64,000 bases of DNA from Paraburkholderia lacunae (GTDB taxonomy: Bacteria; Pseudomonadota; Gammaproteobacteria; Burkholderiales; Burkholderiaceae): positions 121,083 to 185,082 of the forward strand of contig NZ_QHKS01000017.1 of the NCBI RefSeq assembly GCF_003353175.1. The letters run 5' to 3'. Shown here piece after piece: positions 36,064 through 44,789 of the stretch; positions within the stretch are counted from its first letter, which is position 1, and every line of letters begins with the position of its first letter. The notes beneath the pieces were generated by a model. It had not been told where the DNA came from and did no database searches. It saw only the letters and a list, made by a program, of their open reading frames with translations. The translations under genes were made by a program, and so were the position numbers.

Positions 36064-37071
36064 TCAGCCGATCCGCTCTTTTCTGCCCCGTCCGAGCACG
36101 TCCGCGAGCACTGCAATGAGCAGAACAGCGCCAATGATCAGTGGCTGCCAGTTTGCGTTGAGGTTCAGGAGATTCATCCCGTCGATCACGAGTGCAAGAA
36201 TGACGCACCCGGACAACGTGCCCAGCAAGCTCCCTGCGCCACCGAACAGGGACGTGCCACCGATCAATATGGCCGCGATAACGGGAAGTAGAAGCGGCTC
36301 GCCCATGGCTGAATCTGCTGCATTGACCCGCGCGAGATAGATGAGCGCGGCAATCCCGGACATCAGGCCACTTATCGTATAAACGGCAATTTTGCGCCGA
36401 CGCACCGGTATGCCTGAGAGCCTCGCAACCTCGCTATTGGCACCAATCGCATAGATTTCCCGGCCGAAATTGAGTCCTCCCGTGACGATCGTCGCGCCAA
36501 CCAGCACGAATACCATCATGTAGACGGGCAACGGTATGCCGCCGAGGAATCCTGTGCCCAGCGTTCTGAACCCCGTCGGGAAGCCGTAGATTTCGTTACC
36601 GCCCATGTAATGGAACGCGAGCCCCTGAACGACCCAAAGCATCCCATAGGTGGCAAGAAACGGTGGAAGCCGCAGCAACGTCACGGCGAGACCATTGAGC
36701 AGCCCGATCAGCGTACTGCATGAAAGCGCGGTTGCGGCCGCCAGAATCGGCGATCCGCCTGTCTTCATGACACCCGCCGCGAGACAGGCCGACAGCGTAA
36801 GATTGGCCGCGATCGAGAGATCAAAGCCGCCAGACAGGATCACGAGTGTGAGCCCGGAGGCGAGCAGGAACATCAGGCTGGCCTGACGCAGAACGTTGAG
36901 CAGATTGGGGGCTGCAGAGAACGTAGACGTCGCGAAAGCCAATGCCATCGCAATCAGAACGATGAGGGCGGCGCGATAGATCAGTGTGGCCGTTTCCTCG
37001 CGGACATGATGACGCACATCCAGCTGGCTGACGCGGGACCATACGAAGCGGGAGTTGTTGAGAATACTCAT
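36064..37071 (-). CDS. Sugar-type ABC transporter permease (RbsC-like, second copy)
   Basis: 335 aa BPD_transp_2 permease of the CUT2 (ribose/xylose/inositol) class: about nine hydrophobic segments, the core GGFDLSIAANLTLSACLAAG and cytoplasmic coupling region YAIGANSEVARLSGIPVRRRKIAVY. Its ATG overlaps the stop of the other permease by 4 nt. Together with it, the protein probably forms a heterodimeric inner-membrane channel. It is the last gene of the transporter operon. Confidence 0.92.
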   Translation of the reverse strand: MSILNNSRFVWSRVSQLDVRHHVREETATLIYRAALIVLIAMALAFATSTFSAAPNLLNVLRQASLMFLLASGLTLVILSGGFDLSIAANLTLSACLAAGVMKTGGSPILAAATALSCSTLIGLLNGLAVTLLRLPPFLATYGMLWVVQGLAFHYMGGNEIYGFPTGFRTLGTGFLGGIPLPVYMMVFVLVGATIVTGGLNFGREIYAIGANSEVARLSGIPVRRRKIAVYTISGLMSGIAALIYLARVNAADSAMGEPLLLPVIAAILIGGTSLFGGAGSLLGTLSGCVILALVIDGMNLLNLNANWQPLIIGAVLLIAVLADVLGRGRKERIG

Positions 37072-38039
37072 GCTTTCGCTCCATTGACTCTGGACTTGCG
37101 CACACTATCGATAACAACGACAAGGAGCACCAGCATCCCGACGGAAACAACCTGAAGAGAAGACTCAATGCCAAGGAGATTCAAGGCATTGCGCAAAACG
37201 CCGATCGTCACGACGCCCATGACCGTGCCGAACAGCCATCCTTCGCCACGCTCGAAAGACGTGCCACCGAGGACCACGGCCGCAATCGCATCGAACTCCA
37301 TGCCGATTGCCGAGTTGGGCTCTGCAGAATTCATTCGACCGACCAGCACCAGCGCAGCCAATCCGACCATCAGCCCACCGAAGACATAGATCGCGATGTG
37401 AAAAGCCTTGGCCTTGATACCGGCGAGAAGCAGCGCATCCCGATTACCGCCGATGGCGAACACGTAGGTGCCAAACCGGGTGTGATACAAAAGGAGATGG
37501 GTGAGCGCATACGCGAGGAGCGCAAAGATCACCGGAAACGGAATGCCGAGGAGGGTCCACGCGTAGAGCTGGGCTACGCCGGGGTTGCCGACGACAACCG
37601 CGTTGCCGTCCGTCAGCACCAGCGCGATACCGTGGGCAATGCCGAGCGTACCGAGCGTGACAACAAAGGGAGGAAGCCCCAGCTTTGCGATGAGTGCGCC
37701 GTTGAAGAGACCCGTCAGCATCCCCACCGCTACTGAAGCACATAACGCCAACGCAATGCCCCACCCCAACTCCAGAGTCTGAGCGAAAACGACCGCACAG
37801 AGACTGAGGAGCGCACCCACGGAGAGGTCGAGCCCCTCGCTCAGGATGACTAGCGTCATCGGCATGGCAATCATGAGCAGGATCGAAACCTGCAGTCCGA
37901 TGTTGGTGATGTTGCCACTTGACGCAAACCCAGGCACACCGAGCATCGCCGCCACCGCAAGTACGCCACTCGCCGCGACAATCGACGGCACAGGCCGTCG
38001 CTTCCGTATCACGCTGACTCTTTCAACGCTTGCTTCCAT
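37068..38039 (-). CDS. Sugar-type ABC transporter permease (RbsC-like, first copy)
   Basis: 323 aa, same family as its neighbour: EGLDLSVGALLSLCAVVFAQ, then FAIGGNRDALLLAGIKAKAFHIAIY and the loop VVLGGTSFERGEGWLFGTVMG. It starts 3 nt after the ATPase stop and overlaps the next permease by 4 nt, so all three are translationally coupled. CUT2 transporters import pentoses, inositols and other polyols; substrate unassigned. Confidence 0.92.
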   Translation of the reverse strand: MEASVERVSVIRKRRPVPSIVAASGVLAVAAMLGVPGFASSGNITNIGLQVSILLMIAMPMTLVILSEGLDLSVGALLSLCAVVFAQTLELGWGIALALCASVAVGMLTGLFNGALIAKLGLPPFVVTLGTLGIAHGIALVLTDGNAVVVGNPGVAQLYAWTLLGIPFPVIFALLAYALTHLLLYHTRFGTYVFAIGGNRDALLLAGIKAKAFHIAIYVFGGLMVGLAALVLVGRMNSAEPNSAIGMEFDAIAAVVLGGTSFERGEGWLFGTVMGVVTIGVLRNALNLLGIESSLQVVSVGMLVLLVVVIDSVRKSRVNGAKA

Positions 38040-38042
38040 GAT

Positions 38043-39554
38043 TTAACTCCCGTGCATCGCCAGGCGAAGAATGTTCTGTTCGCTCAGGCTTTCTCTGGGC
38101 AATTCACCCGAGACCACGCCTTCGCGCATAACGTATGCGCGATCGCAAACGTGAACAATCTCCGTCAATTCAGAACTGATCAGCAGAACGGCGGCACCGT
38201 CTTTAATCAGGTTCTCGATCAGATTGAATATTTCCGTCTTTGCGCCTATGTCAATGCCGCGCGTCGGTTCATCGAATATGAACAGCCGGCAGCCGGCACT
38301 GAGCCATTTGCCAATCACGATCTTCTGCTGATTGCCGCCGCTGAGGACACGGGCGCTCTTACCGGGATCGCCGGGTGCGATCCGCAAGGAATCGATGAGC
38401 GCTTGAGTCGCACTCCTTGCCTTCTCCGCTTGATACCATCCTCTCGGAAAGAGTTTCCACAAGCTGGCAGTGAGCAGGTTTTCGTGCACGGAGCGCTTCA
38501 GCGCCAGCCCCTCCTGCTTCCGGTTCTCAGGAATCAGACCCACGCCCATCGCCGCGACTTTGTGAGGACCGCCGGTCACCGCCTCCCCAAACACGGTGAC
38601 CTGGCCGGTTTGAATCGGGTCTGCGCCGAAGACCGCCCGCACGACCTCCGTGCGCCCGGCGCCGACCAGTCCCGAGAGTCCGACGATCTCGCCGCACCGG
38701 ACCTGCAGATCGACACCTCGAACGCCGGTTGCGGTGGTCAGTTGGCGAACGTCGAGCGCGACCTTGCCCGGCTCGCCGAAATATTGGCGCTTGTACACCG
38801 TCCCGACTGACCGGCCAACCATCAACGCGATCAGTTCATCGGGTGTCGCCGCGGTTGCCAGCATCGACTGCACCAGACGGCCGTCACGCAGTACCGTGAC
38901 GCGATCGCCCAGGTCGAACACCTCCTTCATGCGATGGGAGATATAGACAATCGCGACACCGGACTCGCGCAGCCTCCTGACGACACTGAACAGCGCCTCG
39001 GCCTCACGATCGGAAATCGCTGCCGTCGGCTCGTCCATGACCACCACGCGGGCATCGTGCGAGAGCGCTTTCGCAATCTCCACCATCTGCTGCTGCGCGA
39101 CGCCGAGATCGGCCGCATACGCGTGGGTATCGTAGGCAAGCCCAAGTTCTTCGAGCGCGGCCCTGGCGTCGAGATGCATCTTGCGATGATCGATCAGGCC
39201 AAAGCGATTGCGCGGTTCACGCCCCAGGTAGATGTTCTGCGCGATGCTCAGATGCGGCACGAGGGAGAACTCCTGGAAGATCACCGCAATGCCGAGCCGT
39301 TTGGCGTCGGCAGGCGACCCGATTGTTATCGGTCGGCCGTCGCTGAAGAACTCGCCGGAGTCGGCTCTGTACGCGCCGAACAGTACCTTCATCAAGGACG
39401 ACTTCCCTGCGCCGTTCTCCCCGAGCAGCATATGCACTTCACCGGCATACAGATGAAGATCGACGTCAGTCAGGGCGCGCACACCCGGGAAGCTCTTGCA
39501 GATCTTGCGCAATTCCAGAAGAGGCACGCCATCGGTCGGAATCGTTGTTTCCAT
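38043..39554 (-). CDS. Sugar-type ABC transporter ATPase with two nucleotide-binding domains (RbsA-like)
   Basis: 503 aa with tandem ABC domains. NBD1 has Walker A GENGAGKSS and Walker B VVVMDEPTAA, but a degenerate signature (DLGVAQQQ). NBD2 lacks a normal Walker A (GLSGLVGAGRTEVVR) but has a full signature LSGGNQQ and Walker B FIFDEPTRGID. This division is normal for CUT2 ATPases. ATG 39554 lies close behind GAAGGG; a GTG at 39566 is the alternative. It energises the two RbsC-like permeases. Confidence 0.95.
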   Translation of the reverse strand: METTIPTDGVPLLELRKICKSFPGVRALTDVDLHLYAGEVHMLLGENGAGKSSLMKVLFGAYRADSGEFFSDGRPITIGSPADAKRLGIAVIFQEFSLVPHLSIAQNIYLGREPRNRFGLIDHRKMHLDARAALEELGLAYDTHAYAADLGVAQQQMVEIAKALSHDARVVVMDEPTAAISDREAEALFSVVRRLRESGVAIVYISHRMKEVFDLGDRVTVLRDGRLVQSMLATAATPDELIALMVGRSVGTVYKRQYFGEPGKVALDVRQLTTATGVRGVDLQVRCGEIVGLSGLVGAGRTEVVRAVFGADPIQTGQVTVFGEAVTGGPHKVAAMGVGLIPENRKQEGLALKRSVHENLLTASLWKLFPRGWYQAEKARSATQALIDSLRIAPGDPGKSARVLSGGNQQKIVIGKWLSAGCRLFIFDEPTRGIDIGAKTEIFNLIENLIKDGAAVLLISSELTEIVHVCDRAYVMREGVVSGELPRESLSEQNILRLAMHGS

Positions 39555-39649
39555 ATTTCCCTTCACTTTGCGGCTTGAGCCGTCGCTGGCGGTGCCGGCG
39601 TATCGTTCGAGCTATATCCCGCACCGCGGCAGCGCGAGCCCTTGCCTCG

Positions 39650-40648
39650 TTAATTACTCACGATTTCGTCCCATTTCGGACACTGCCGTTTGTCGCCCGG
39701 CACCTCGAATGGCGCGTAGTTCGTCTTGTCGATGACGATGCCCTTGATCAGAATGGACTGCGGAACGGACTCCTTACGCACCGTTCTTACACCCGCCATC
39801 GTCGCAATGCAGCCCATCTTGTAGCCGTTGAATTCGGCGGTCGCCAGCAGCCGGCCGTCCTTGATGGCTTTGACCGATTCCGGCACGCCGCCGATACCCA
39901 CGACCTTGGTCTGCTTGTGCCCGGCCGCCTCCAATGCCTCGATAGCCCCCATCGCCATTACGTCCGCTGCTGCGAGGACACCGTCGATCTTTGGATTCGA
40001 CTGAATCAGGTTCTCCATCACCTGAAGCGCCTGCAAACGCTGATAGTTCGCAGGCTGGGAGGCGAGGAGCTTGACGTTCGGAAATTCCTCCAGCGCCTTG
40101 TGAAAACCGCGTACCCGCTCGTCACTCGTGGTGGAACCCTTCACCCCTTCAAGAATGACGACATTGCCTTTCCCGCCCATGCTCTTCAGCAGATAGCGGC
40201 CGACGTCCAGCCCAAGATTGAAGTCATCGGCAACGACGACGGACGCGAATTTGCCACCTGCGACCCGGTCGTTGTAATTGATGATCGGGATGCCGATCGC
40301 GTTGACCTTCTCGATCTCCGGAACGACGCCATGAGGATTGACGCCCATGAACAGCACGACGCTGGGTTTTTTGACACTGACGTCCTCGATCTCGCTGAGC
40401 TGTTCGCCCAGATCATTGGGCCGCGTAGGCGCGTAATGGGTCACCGAAACGCCAAGCTCCTTTGCCGCCGCGTCGACGCCGGCGTGAACGAGCGCGAAAT
40501 GTGGATCGACCTGATTTTTGTAGAAGGCCGCAACGCTCTCGCCTGTCGCAAATGCGTTTGGCCCCGCGGCAATGCCCAGTGTGAACGCACAGGTGATGAG
40601 AATGCGGTTTTTTGCCAGTCGGCTCGTCAGTTCTGTCGTCAGTTTCAA
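39650..40648 (-). CDS. Periplasmic sugar-type substrate-binding protein (RbsB-like)
   Basis: 332 aa with signal peptide (ILITCAFTLGIAAGPNAFA) and a Peripla_BP_4 fold: VAAFYKNQVDPHFALVHAGVDAAAKELG at the N-terminus, IINYNDRVAGGKFASVVVADDFN at the hinge and GVLAAADVMAMGAIEALEAAG. TTG start 6 nt after GGAG. First gene of the transporter operon, under the promoter with operator C. It differs enough from ribose-binding protein that the ligand cannot be guessed. Confidence 0.92.
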   Translation of the reverse strand: MKLTTELTSRLAKNRILITCAFTLGIAAGPNAFATGESVAAFYKNQVDPHFALVHAGVDAAAKELGVSVTHYAPTRPNDLGEQLSEIEDVSVKKPSVVLFMGVNPHGVVPEIEKVNAIGIPIINYNDRVAGGKFASVVVADDFNLGLDVGRYLLKSMGGKGNVVILEGVKGSTTSDERVRGFHKALEEFPNVKLLASQPANYQRLQALQVMENLIQSNPKIDGVLAAADVMAMGAIEALEAAGHKQTKVVGIGGVPESVKAIKDGRLLATAEFNGYKMGCIATMAGVRTVRKESVPQSILIKGIVIDKTNYAPFEVPGDKRQCPKWDEIVSN

Positions 40649-40758
40649 GGTCGTCTCCGTTTAAATTTTTTTTGGCGGGCTTCAAGCGAGTGCCCGGCCC
40701 TGGTACGCCAGCCCGGTTGCGGGAATGCATCCCGGGAAGCACCTCCAATCTTGCGCAC

Positions 40759-40787
40759 GATATATGCAATCGTTTGCTTGAAAGCAA
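40759..40787 (-). promoter_or_regulatory. Promoter of the ABC transporter operon with LacI-type operator C
   Basis: On the minus strand, TTGCTT (-35, 40782-40787), a 17-bp spacer and TATATC (-10, 40759-40764). The spacer holds operator TGCAATCGTTTGCT (plus strand 40765-40778). A second, overlapping 16-bp palindrome (TTTGCTTGAAAGCAAA) spans 40773-40788. A repressor bound here would block RNA polymerase. Confidence 0.7.
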
Positions 40788-40852
40788 ATCAATTATTAAG
40801 CTGTTGCCGCATCACAAATGCAGCCTCTACTTTTGCTGGGCGGCAAACTTCA

Positions 40853-40866
40853 TGCAAACGTATGCA
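40853..40866. promoter_or_regulatory. Putative LacI-family operator D (upstream of lacI-type gene)
   Basis: TGCAAACGTATGCA, an imperfect palindrome with the same TGCA ends and central CG as operators A, C and E. It is 88 bp centre to centre from operator C and about 100 bp before the regulator start, which suits autoregulation or loop formation. Confidence 0.65.
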
Positions 40867-40964
40867 CATACTATCCCGACAGATACCTTTGTCAATTCAT
40901 TTATGCCGTTCAGCGCATAGGGTTTGTACTTGCAACATTGAGAGCAACCCTTTGCACCTATACA

Positions 40965-42062
40965 ATGACTTCCATGGCCAAAACATCAGAATCCCGGGCA
41001 ATGAGCCGCGTCACCATTCGCGAAGTCGCGCTGCATGCATCTGTCAACGCGTCGACGGTCTCTCGAGCCCTCAATCCTGCAACCCGTCACCTGATTGGGG
41101 ACGAAGTCGTCCGTAGAGTGTTGGCGTCCGCGAAATCGCTTGGTTACCGTCAGAACAAGCTCGCGTCCGCGCTTCGCGGAGGCCAGTCAAGGGTGGTCGG
41201 AGTGTGCCTGCCCGATATCGAGAACCCAGTATTCCCGCCGATTGTCTGTGGCATCGAGGAAGAACTCGCAGCCGAGGGCTATGGCGTCCTGATCGCCAAC
41301 ACCGTTGGAACGTTGAAAGACCAGGAGCGCATGCTTGAGCAGATGCTCGAGCGCCGGGTTGACGGCCTGGTCCTCGCAACCGCAGCCCGTCACGACCCGC
41401 TGGTACGACGTTGCATTCTCGATGGCATACCCGTCGTGCTGGTGAATCGCGCGGAGGAAGGCGGACAGGTGCCGGAAGTGATCAACGACGACTTCCTCTC
41501 CATGAAGCTTGCGGTCGATCACCTGGTGAAGCTGGGGCACAAGCGGATTGCGCATCTCGCCGGCCCTGAGCGCCTGGCAACCGGGCTCTCGCGAATCCAG
41601 GGCTTCCAGATGGCGACGCAGCAGCATCGTCTGACCGGGACCGTCATCCTCGAGGCCGCCGAATTCACACGTGAAGCGGGCCGGGTGGCCTGCGACCAGC
41701 TGTTGAAGGAACACAAAAGCGTGACTGCAATCATTGCCGCGAATGACCTGATCGCGCTGGGATGCTATGACGTGTTTGCGGAACAACGCCTGGTGTGCCC
41801 GAAGGATATTTCTCTCATCGGGCACAATGACATGCCGCTTCTCGACATGCTCCATCCGCCGCTCACTACTCTGCGCATCCAGCACCGCGAAATGGGTCGC
41901 CAGGCCGCAAGACTGCTGCTCGGGATGATTACGACACCGGGCGCCGCCCCGCACCGTATTACGCTCCCCCCCGAACTCATGGTTCGCGGCTCGACCGCCA
42001 TGCCACGCAACGCGCCGCTACGAGCGAGAGCACCGAAATCCGCGCCCGCTTCTGCGGAGTGA
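40965..42062 (+). CDS. LacI-family transcriptional repressor
   Basis: About 365 aa. The N-terminal LacI helix-turn-helix reads VTIREVALHASVNASTVSRALN; the hinge helix (NKLASALRGG) is followed by a Peripla_BP-like effector domain (VVGVCLPDIENPVFPPIVCGIEEELAAEGYGVLIANT … SLIGHNDMPLLDMLHPPLTTLR). Candidate starts are ATG 40965, 40974 and 41001; none has a strong ribosome site. Divergent from the ABC transporter operon and flanked by operators C and D, it is the obvious candidate regulator of the A-E operator set. Confidence 0.92.
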   Translation: MTSMAKTSESRAMSRVTIREVALHASVNASTVSRALNPATRHLIGDEVVRRVLASAKSLGYRQNKLASALRGGQSRVVGVCLPDIENPVFPPIVCGIEEELAAEGYGVLIANTVGTLKDQERMLEQMLERRVDGLVLATAARHDPLVRRCILDGIPVVLVNRAEEGGQVPEVINDDFLSMKLAVDHLVKLGHKRIAHLAGPERLATGLSRIQGFQMATQQHRLTGTVILEAAEFTREAGRVACDQLLKEHKSVTAIIAANDLIALGCYDVFAEQRLVCPKDISLIGHNDMPLLDMLHPPLTTLRIQHREMGRQAARLLLGMITTPGAAPHRITLPPELMVRGSTAMPRNAPLRARAPKSAPASAE

Positions 42063-42086
42063 CTACGGCAAAAAACCACTAATGCT

Positions 42087-42854
42087 TCAGGCGGAAGCGC
42101 TTCGTTCAGGCGGCGTGATGCGCTGACGCGCGAGCCATTCGCGCGGTGCATTGCCGATCCGTGATTTAAAGAACGTCGAAAACGCACTCGATGTGAACCC
42201 AAGAACACGGGCCGTCTCCGCCACGGAAATGCCGTGTAGAAGTGCGCACATCGCCGCCCCTACCTGCACCTCCCGGCGCCATCTGCCGACACTGGTGCCC
42301 AGCTCCCTGGTAAAAATCCGGCTCAAAGTACGGCAGCTGACTCCTGCCCGGCTTGCCGCGTCCTCGAGCGCCATCTCCCTGGTTGGATGCATGAGCAGCG
42401 CCTCGCATAGCGCCGCGACACGGCTTCCCGATGACGGCATGCGGACAGCAAAATTCCCGACAATTTCAGGCACCCTCCCCAGCTCATCCGCTAACAGAGC
42501 CACGACCGCTGCGTATGAGCGTTCGATAATCGATCGCTGCGTCGCCGAGAAGATCGCGATCAACACGTCGGAGCAATGCAGAACGCGCGCCGCCGGTACG
42601 AAATCGGCGCGCGGGCCGGTATCGATTCGAAGCTCGCAAATATCGGCTTCGTACACCGCAGAGACGCTATGTGTGACAGCCGGCGGGAGCCAGATGCCAT
42701 TGCCCTGCGTCACACAGTACGCGCGTCGCCCCGTCGTTATCCACACGCCGCCGTGCCGCACATAGAGAAAACAGCCGACAGCGGCAGATTGGGCGTGCCG
42801 CTGTTCACCAGCGTCAAGCCGCATATCCGTCACGACACTGGCGGAATGCATCAT
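42087..42854 (-). CDS. AraC-family transcriptional regulator
   Basis: 255 aa: N-terminal cupin (RHGGVWITTGRRAYCVTQGNGIWLPPAVTHSV) and C-terminal AraC domain (MALEDAASRAGVSCRTLSRIFTRELG…SVAETARVLGFTSSAFSTFFKSRIG). ATG 42854 lies 6 nt after AAAGG. It is the last gene of the seven-gene dioxygenase operon, 57 nt after the cupin gene, and converges with the LacI-type gene. It may activate the operon or a downstream pathway gene. Confidence 0.85.
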   Translation of the reverse strand: MMHSASVVTDMRLDAGEQRHAQSAAVGCFLYVRHGGVWITTGRRAYCVTQGNGIWLPPAVTHSVSAVYEADICELRIDTGPRADFVPAARVLHCSDVLIAIFSATQRSIIERSYAAVVALLADELGRVPEIVGNFAVRMPSSGSRVAALCEALLMHPTREMALEDAASRAGVSCRTLSRIFTRELGTSVGRWRREVQVGAAMCALLHGISVAETARVLGFTSSAFSTFFKSRIGNAPREWLARQRITPPERSASA

Positions 42855-42911
42855 GCGCAACCTTTGCGGGCCGCCATGGAAAGCACGCAGGCGGTTATCA
42901 CCACCGTGGCC

Positions 42912-43265
42912 TCATCGGCAGTGCTCAGCCCGCAGAAACGGCATCGCAAGCAAAATCTTCGCTGGGCTGCGGGAACGGTTATGCAATGCACGCCGTTCGC
43001 CCGGCGCAATGCGGCACGAATCAAAGGCCGCGAGAATAGCCTCGCCTTCATCGGTCATCACGATGACTTCACCTTCCAGAACCAAATAGTGCTTTTCAAC
43101 GGGCGACGCATCCGATGTGGTGTAGCCGCCCGGCTCGATCGTCGAAACGCCTAGCCACAGCGACTCTGCCGGTCCGGCTTCATGGCCTTGAAGCCGGACG
43201 CACCGCATCGAAAAGTGGTTGGGCGGAAAATATTCGGGCGCCTCTTCGAAGCGGGTTACGTTCAT
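42912..43265 (-). CDS. Small cupin-domain protein
   Basis: 117 aa single cupin: GVSTIEPGGYTTSDASPVEKHYLVLEGEVIVMTDEGEAILAAFDSCRIAPGERRALHNRSRSPAKILLAM. The usual metal-binding HxH of motif 1 is mostly absent (only EKHYLVLEG is kept), while a His is present in motif 2 (RALHN). It could be an isomerase, decarboxylase or ligand sensor. Its ATG overlaps the oxidoreductase stop by 4 nt, so it is made with the pathway enzymes. Confidence 0.75.
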   Translation of the reverse strand: MNVTRFEEAPEYFPPNHFSMRCVRLQGHEAGPAESLWLGVSTIEPGGYTTSDASPVEKHYLVLEGEVIVMTDEGEAILAAFDSCRIAPGERRALHNRSRSPAKILLAMPFLRAEHCR

Positions 43266-44239
43266 GGCTTGAGCAGAACCCGGTTAGCCGCGCCGCGGAA
43301 AACAGCCTGATACGCGAGCGCCGCGTCGGACAGATCGAAGACAAAATCCTCAACGATGGGAAACGGCTTTAACGTGCCACGTTCGAAAGCCGGCAACAAC
43401 GCATCGAGAATAAGCGCGCCTTCAGTGCTGTCGAGTGCGAGCGTATCGATGCCGACATAGGTGTGCTGCCCCCGATAGAACGTAAAGATGTCGAATGGCA
43501 CCGGACGTTCGATGGTAGAGATGAAAATCTGTGTCCCTCGCACCGCCATGGCCTTGTTGGCCTTTTCGAAGTATGGACTGCCAACCGTGTTGTACACGAT
43601 GTCCGCGCCGTGGCCGTCTGTCATTTGACGAACCACCTCGTCGAGGTTTTGCGAGGAGGCATCGATCATGGTGACGTCGGCGTTCGCATGGCCGATATAC
43701 GGTCGATTCGTGCGCTCGACACCCAACACCTTCGCCCCAGCCTGGGTCGCCAGCTGTATCGCTGCCTGGCCCACCTTCCCGTTTGCACCCAGCACGAGGA
43801 CGACGTCACCTTGTTCCACGCCCCCCGCGCGTTGCAGTCCTTCGAAGGCGGTAACGAACGGTACGCCGATCGCTCCCGCCTCCTCCATGGTCAGATTTTC
43901 CGGCTTGGCGCGCACGCTACCCACGGGCACAGCGAGATAGCCGGCATGCGTGCCATCGCGCCGGATACCCAACTCGCCGCCGCTGCCCCACACTTCCTTG
44001 CCGAGCATCTCCTGCGGCCCCTCGACAACAATGCCGGCATAATCCCGCCCCGGCGTGCGCGGCCACACCGCATGCGGCATGAAGCCCAGCACAGCCTTCA
44101 CGTCGCTCGGATTCACGGCAGCACTCACCACGCGCACGAGACACTCGGCAAAGTCGACGTCCGGCGCATCTTGCGCGGCAATGTGCAGATCGAGCGAGTC
44201 GATATCGGCGCTCTTTTCCGTGACACGAACTGTTTTCAT
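43262..44239 (-). CDS. Medium-chain dehydrogenase/reductase, quinone oxidoreductase-like
   Basis: 325 aa MDR protein with a GroES-like N-terminal domain (AAVNPSDVKAVLGFMPH…WPRTPGRDYAGIVVEG) and a Rossmann domain (VLVLGANGKVGQAAIQLATQAGAKVLGVER). The Cys and His residues of zinc-dependent alcohol dehydrogenases are not apparent, so an NAD(P)H-dependent quinone or enoyl reductase type is likely. In this operon it could reduce the double bond of the ring-cleavage product, replacing a maleylacetate reductase (inference). Confidence 0.85.
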   Translation of the reverse strand: MKTVRVTEKSADIDSLDLHIAAQDAPDVDFAECLVRVVSAAVNPSDVKAVLGFMPHAVWPRTPGRDYAGIVVEGPQEMLGKEVWGSGGELGIRRDGTHAGYLAVPVGSVRAKPENLTMEEAGAIGVPFVTAFEGLQRAGGVEQGDVVLVLGANGKVGQAAIQLATQAGAKVLGVERTNRPYIGHANADVTMIDASSQNLDEVVRQMTDGHGADIVYNTVGSPYFEKANKAMAVRGTQIFISTIERPVPFDIFTFYRGQHTYVGIDTLALDSTEGALILDALLPAFERGTLKPFPIVEDFVFDLSDAALAYQAVFRGAANRVLLKP

Positions 44240-44249
44240 TTTTTGTTTC

Positions 44250-44789
44250 CTAAAAGGTCAAGATGACAGGTCGAGCGGCTCTATAACGCGCGGCAAGTGC
44301 CACGTAGCGGTCAGCAGACGCTGCCATTCTCTCGAATTCTTCTTCATTCAGCGCGCGCAACAGACGCGCTGGGTTTCCCGCCCACAACTCACCCGCACCC
44401 ACCACTTTGCGAGGCGTGAGGACCGCCCCTGCGGCCAGCATGCCGCCTGACTTGACGACGGCCCCATCGAGTACGCGCGCACCGAACCCGACAAACCCCG
44501 TGTCTTCCAAGGTGCAGGCGTGCAAAATCGCGCCATGGCCAACGGTCACGTCATCGCCAATGATGACGGGCAGACCGTTGGTCGTGCCGTGGATGACCGT
44601 GCCGTCCTGGATGTTCGTGCGCATGCCGATCACAATCTTCCGGACGTCGCCGCGCAGCACGCAGTTGTACCAAACGGACGACTGACGACCTATTGTCACG
44701 TCGCCGACAAGCGTCGTGCCCTGGGCGATGTAGGCGCTCGGATCCACGGTTGGCTTGCCGAATACCGACGCGTCCTGAACTGCGCTCAT
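44250..44789 (-). CDS. Gamma-carbonic anhydrase-like / PaaY-like hexapeptide protein
   Basis: 179 aa left-handed beta-helix protein with the isoleucine-patch pattern (TLVGDVTIGRQSSVWYNCVLRGDVRKI, IGMRTNIQDGTVIHG). Three zinc-ligand histidines are in place (H67, H85, H90). Family members are carbonic anhydrases or, like PaaY, thioesterases that clear dead-end CoA esters. ATG 44789 overlaps the BKACE stop. Next to a CoA-using enzyme a PaaY-like role is attractive. Confidence 0.85.
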   Translation of the reverse strand: MSAVQDASVFGKPTVDPSAYIAQGTTLVGDVTIGRQSSVWYNCVLRGDVRKIVIGMRTNIQDGTVIHGTTNGLPVIIGDDVTVGHGAILHACTLEDTGFVGFGARVLDGAVVKSGGMLAAGAVLTPRKVVGAGELWAGNPARLLRALNEEEFERMAASADRYVALAARYRAARPVILTF

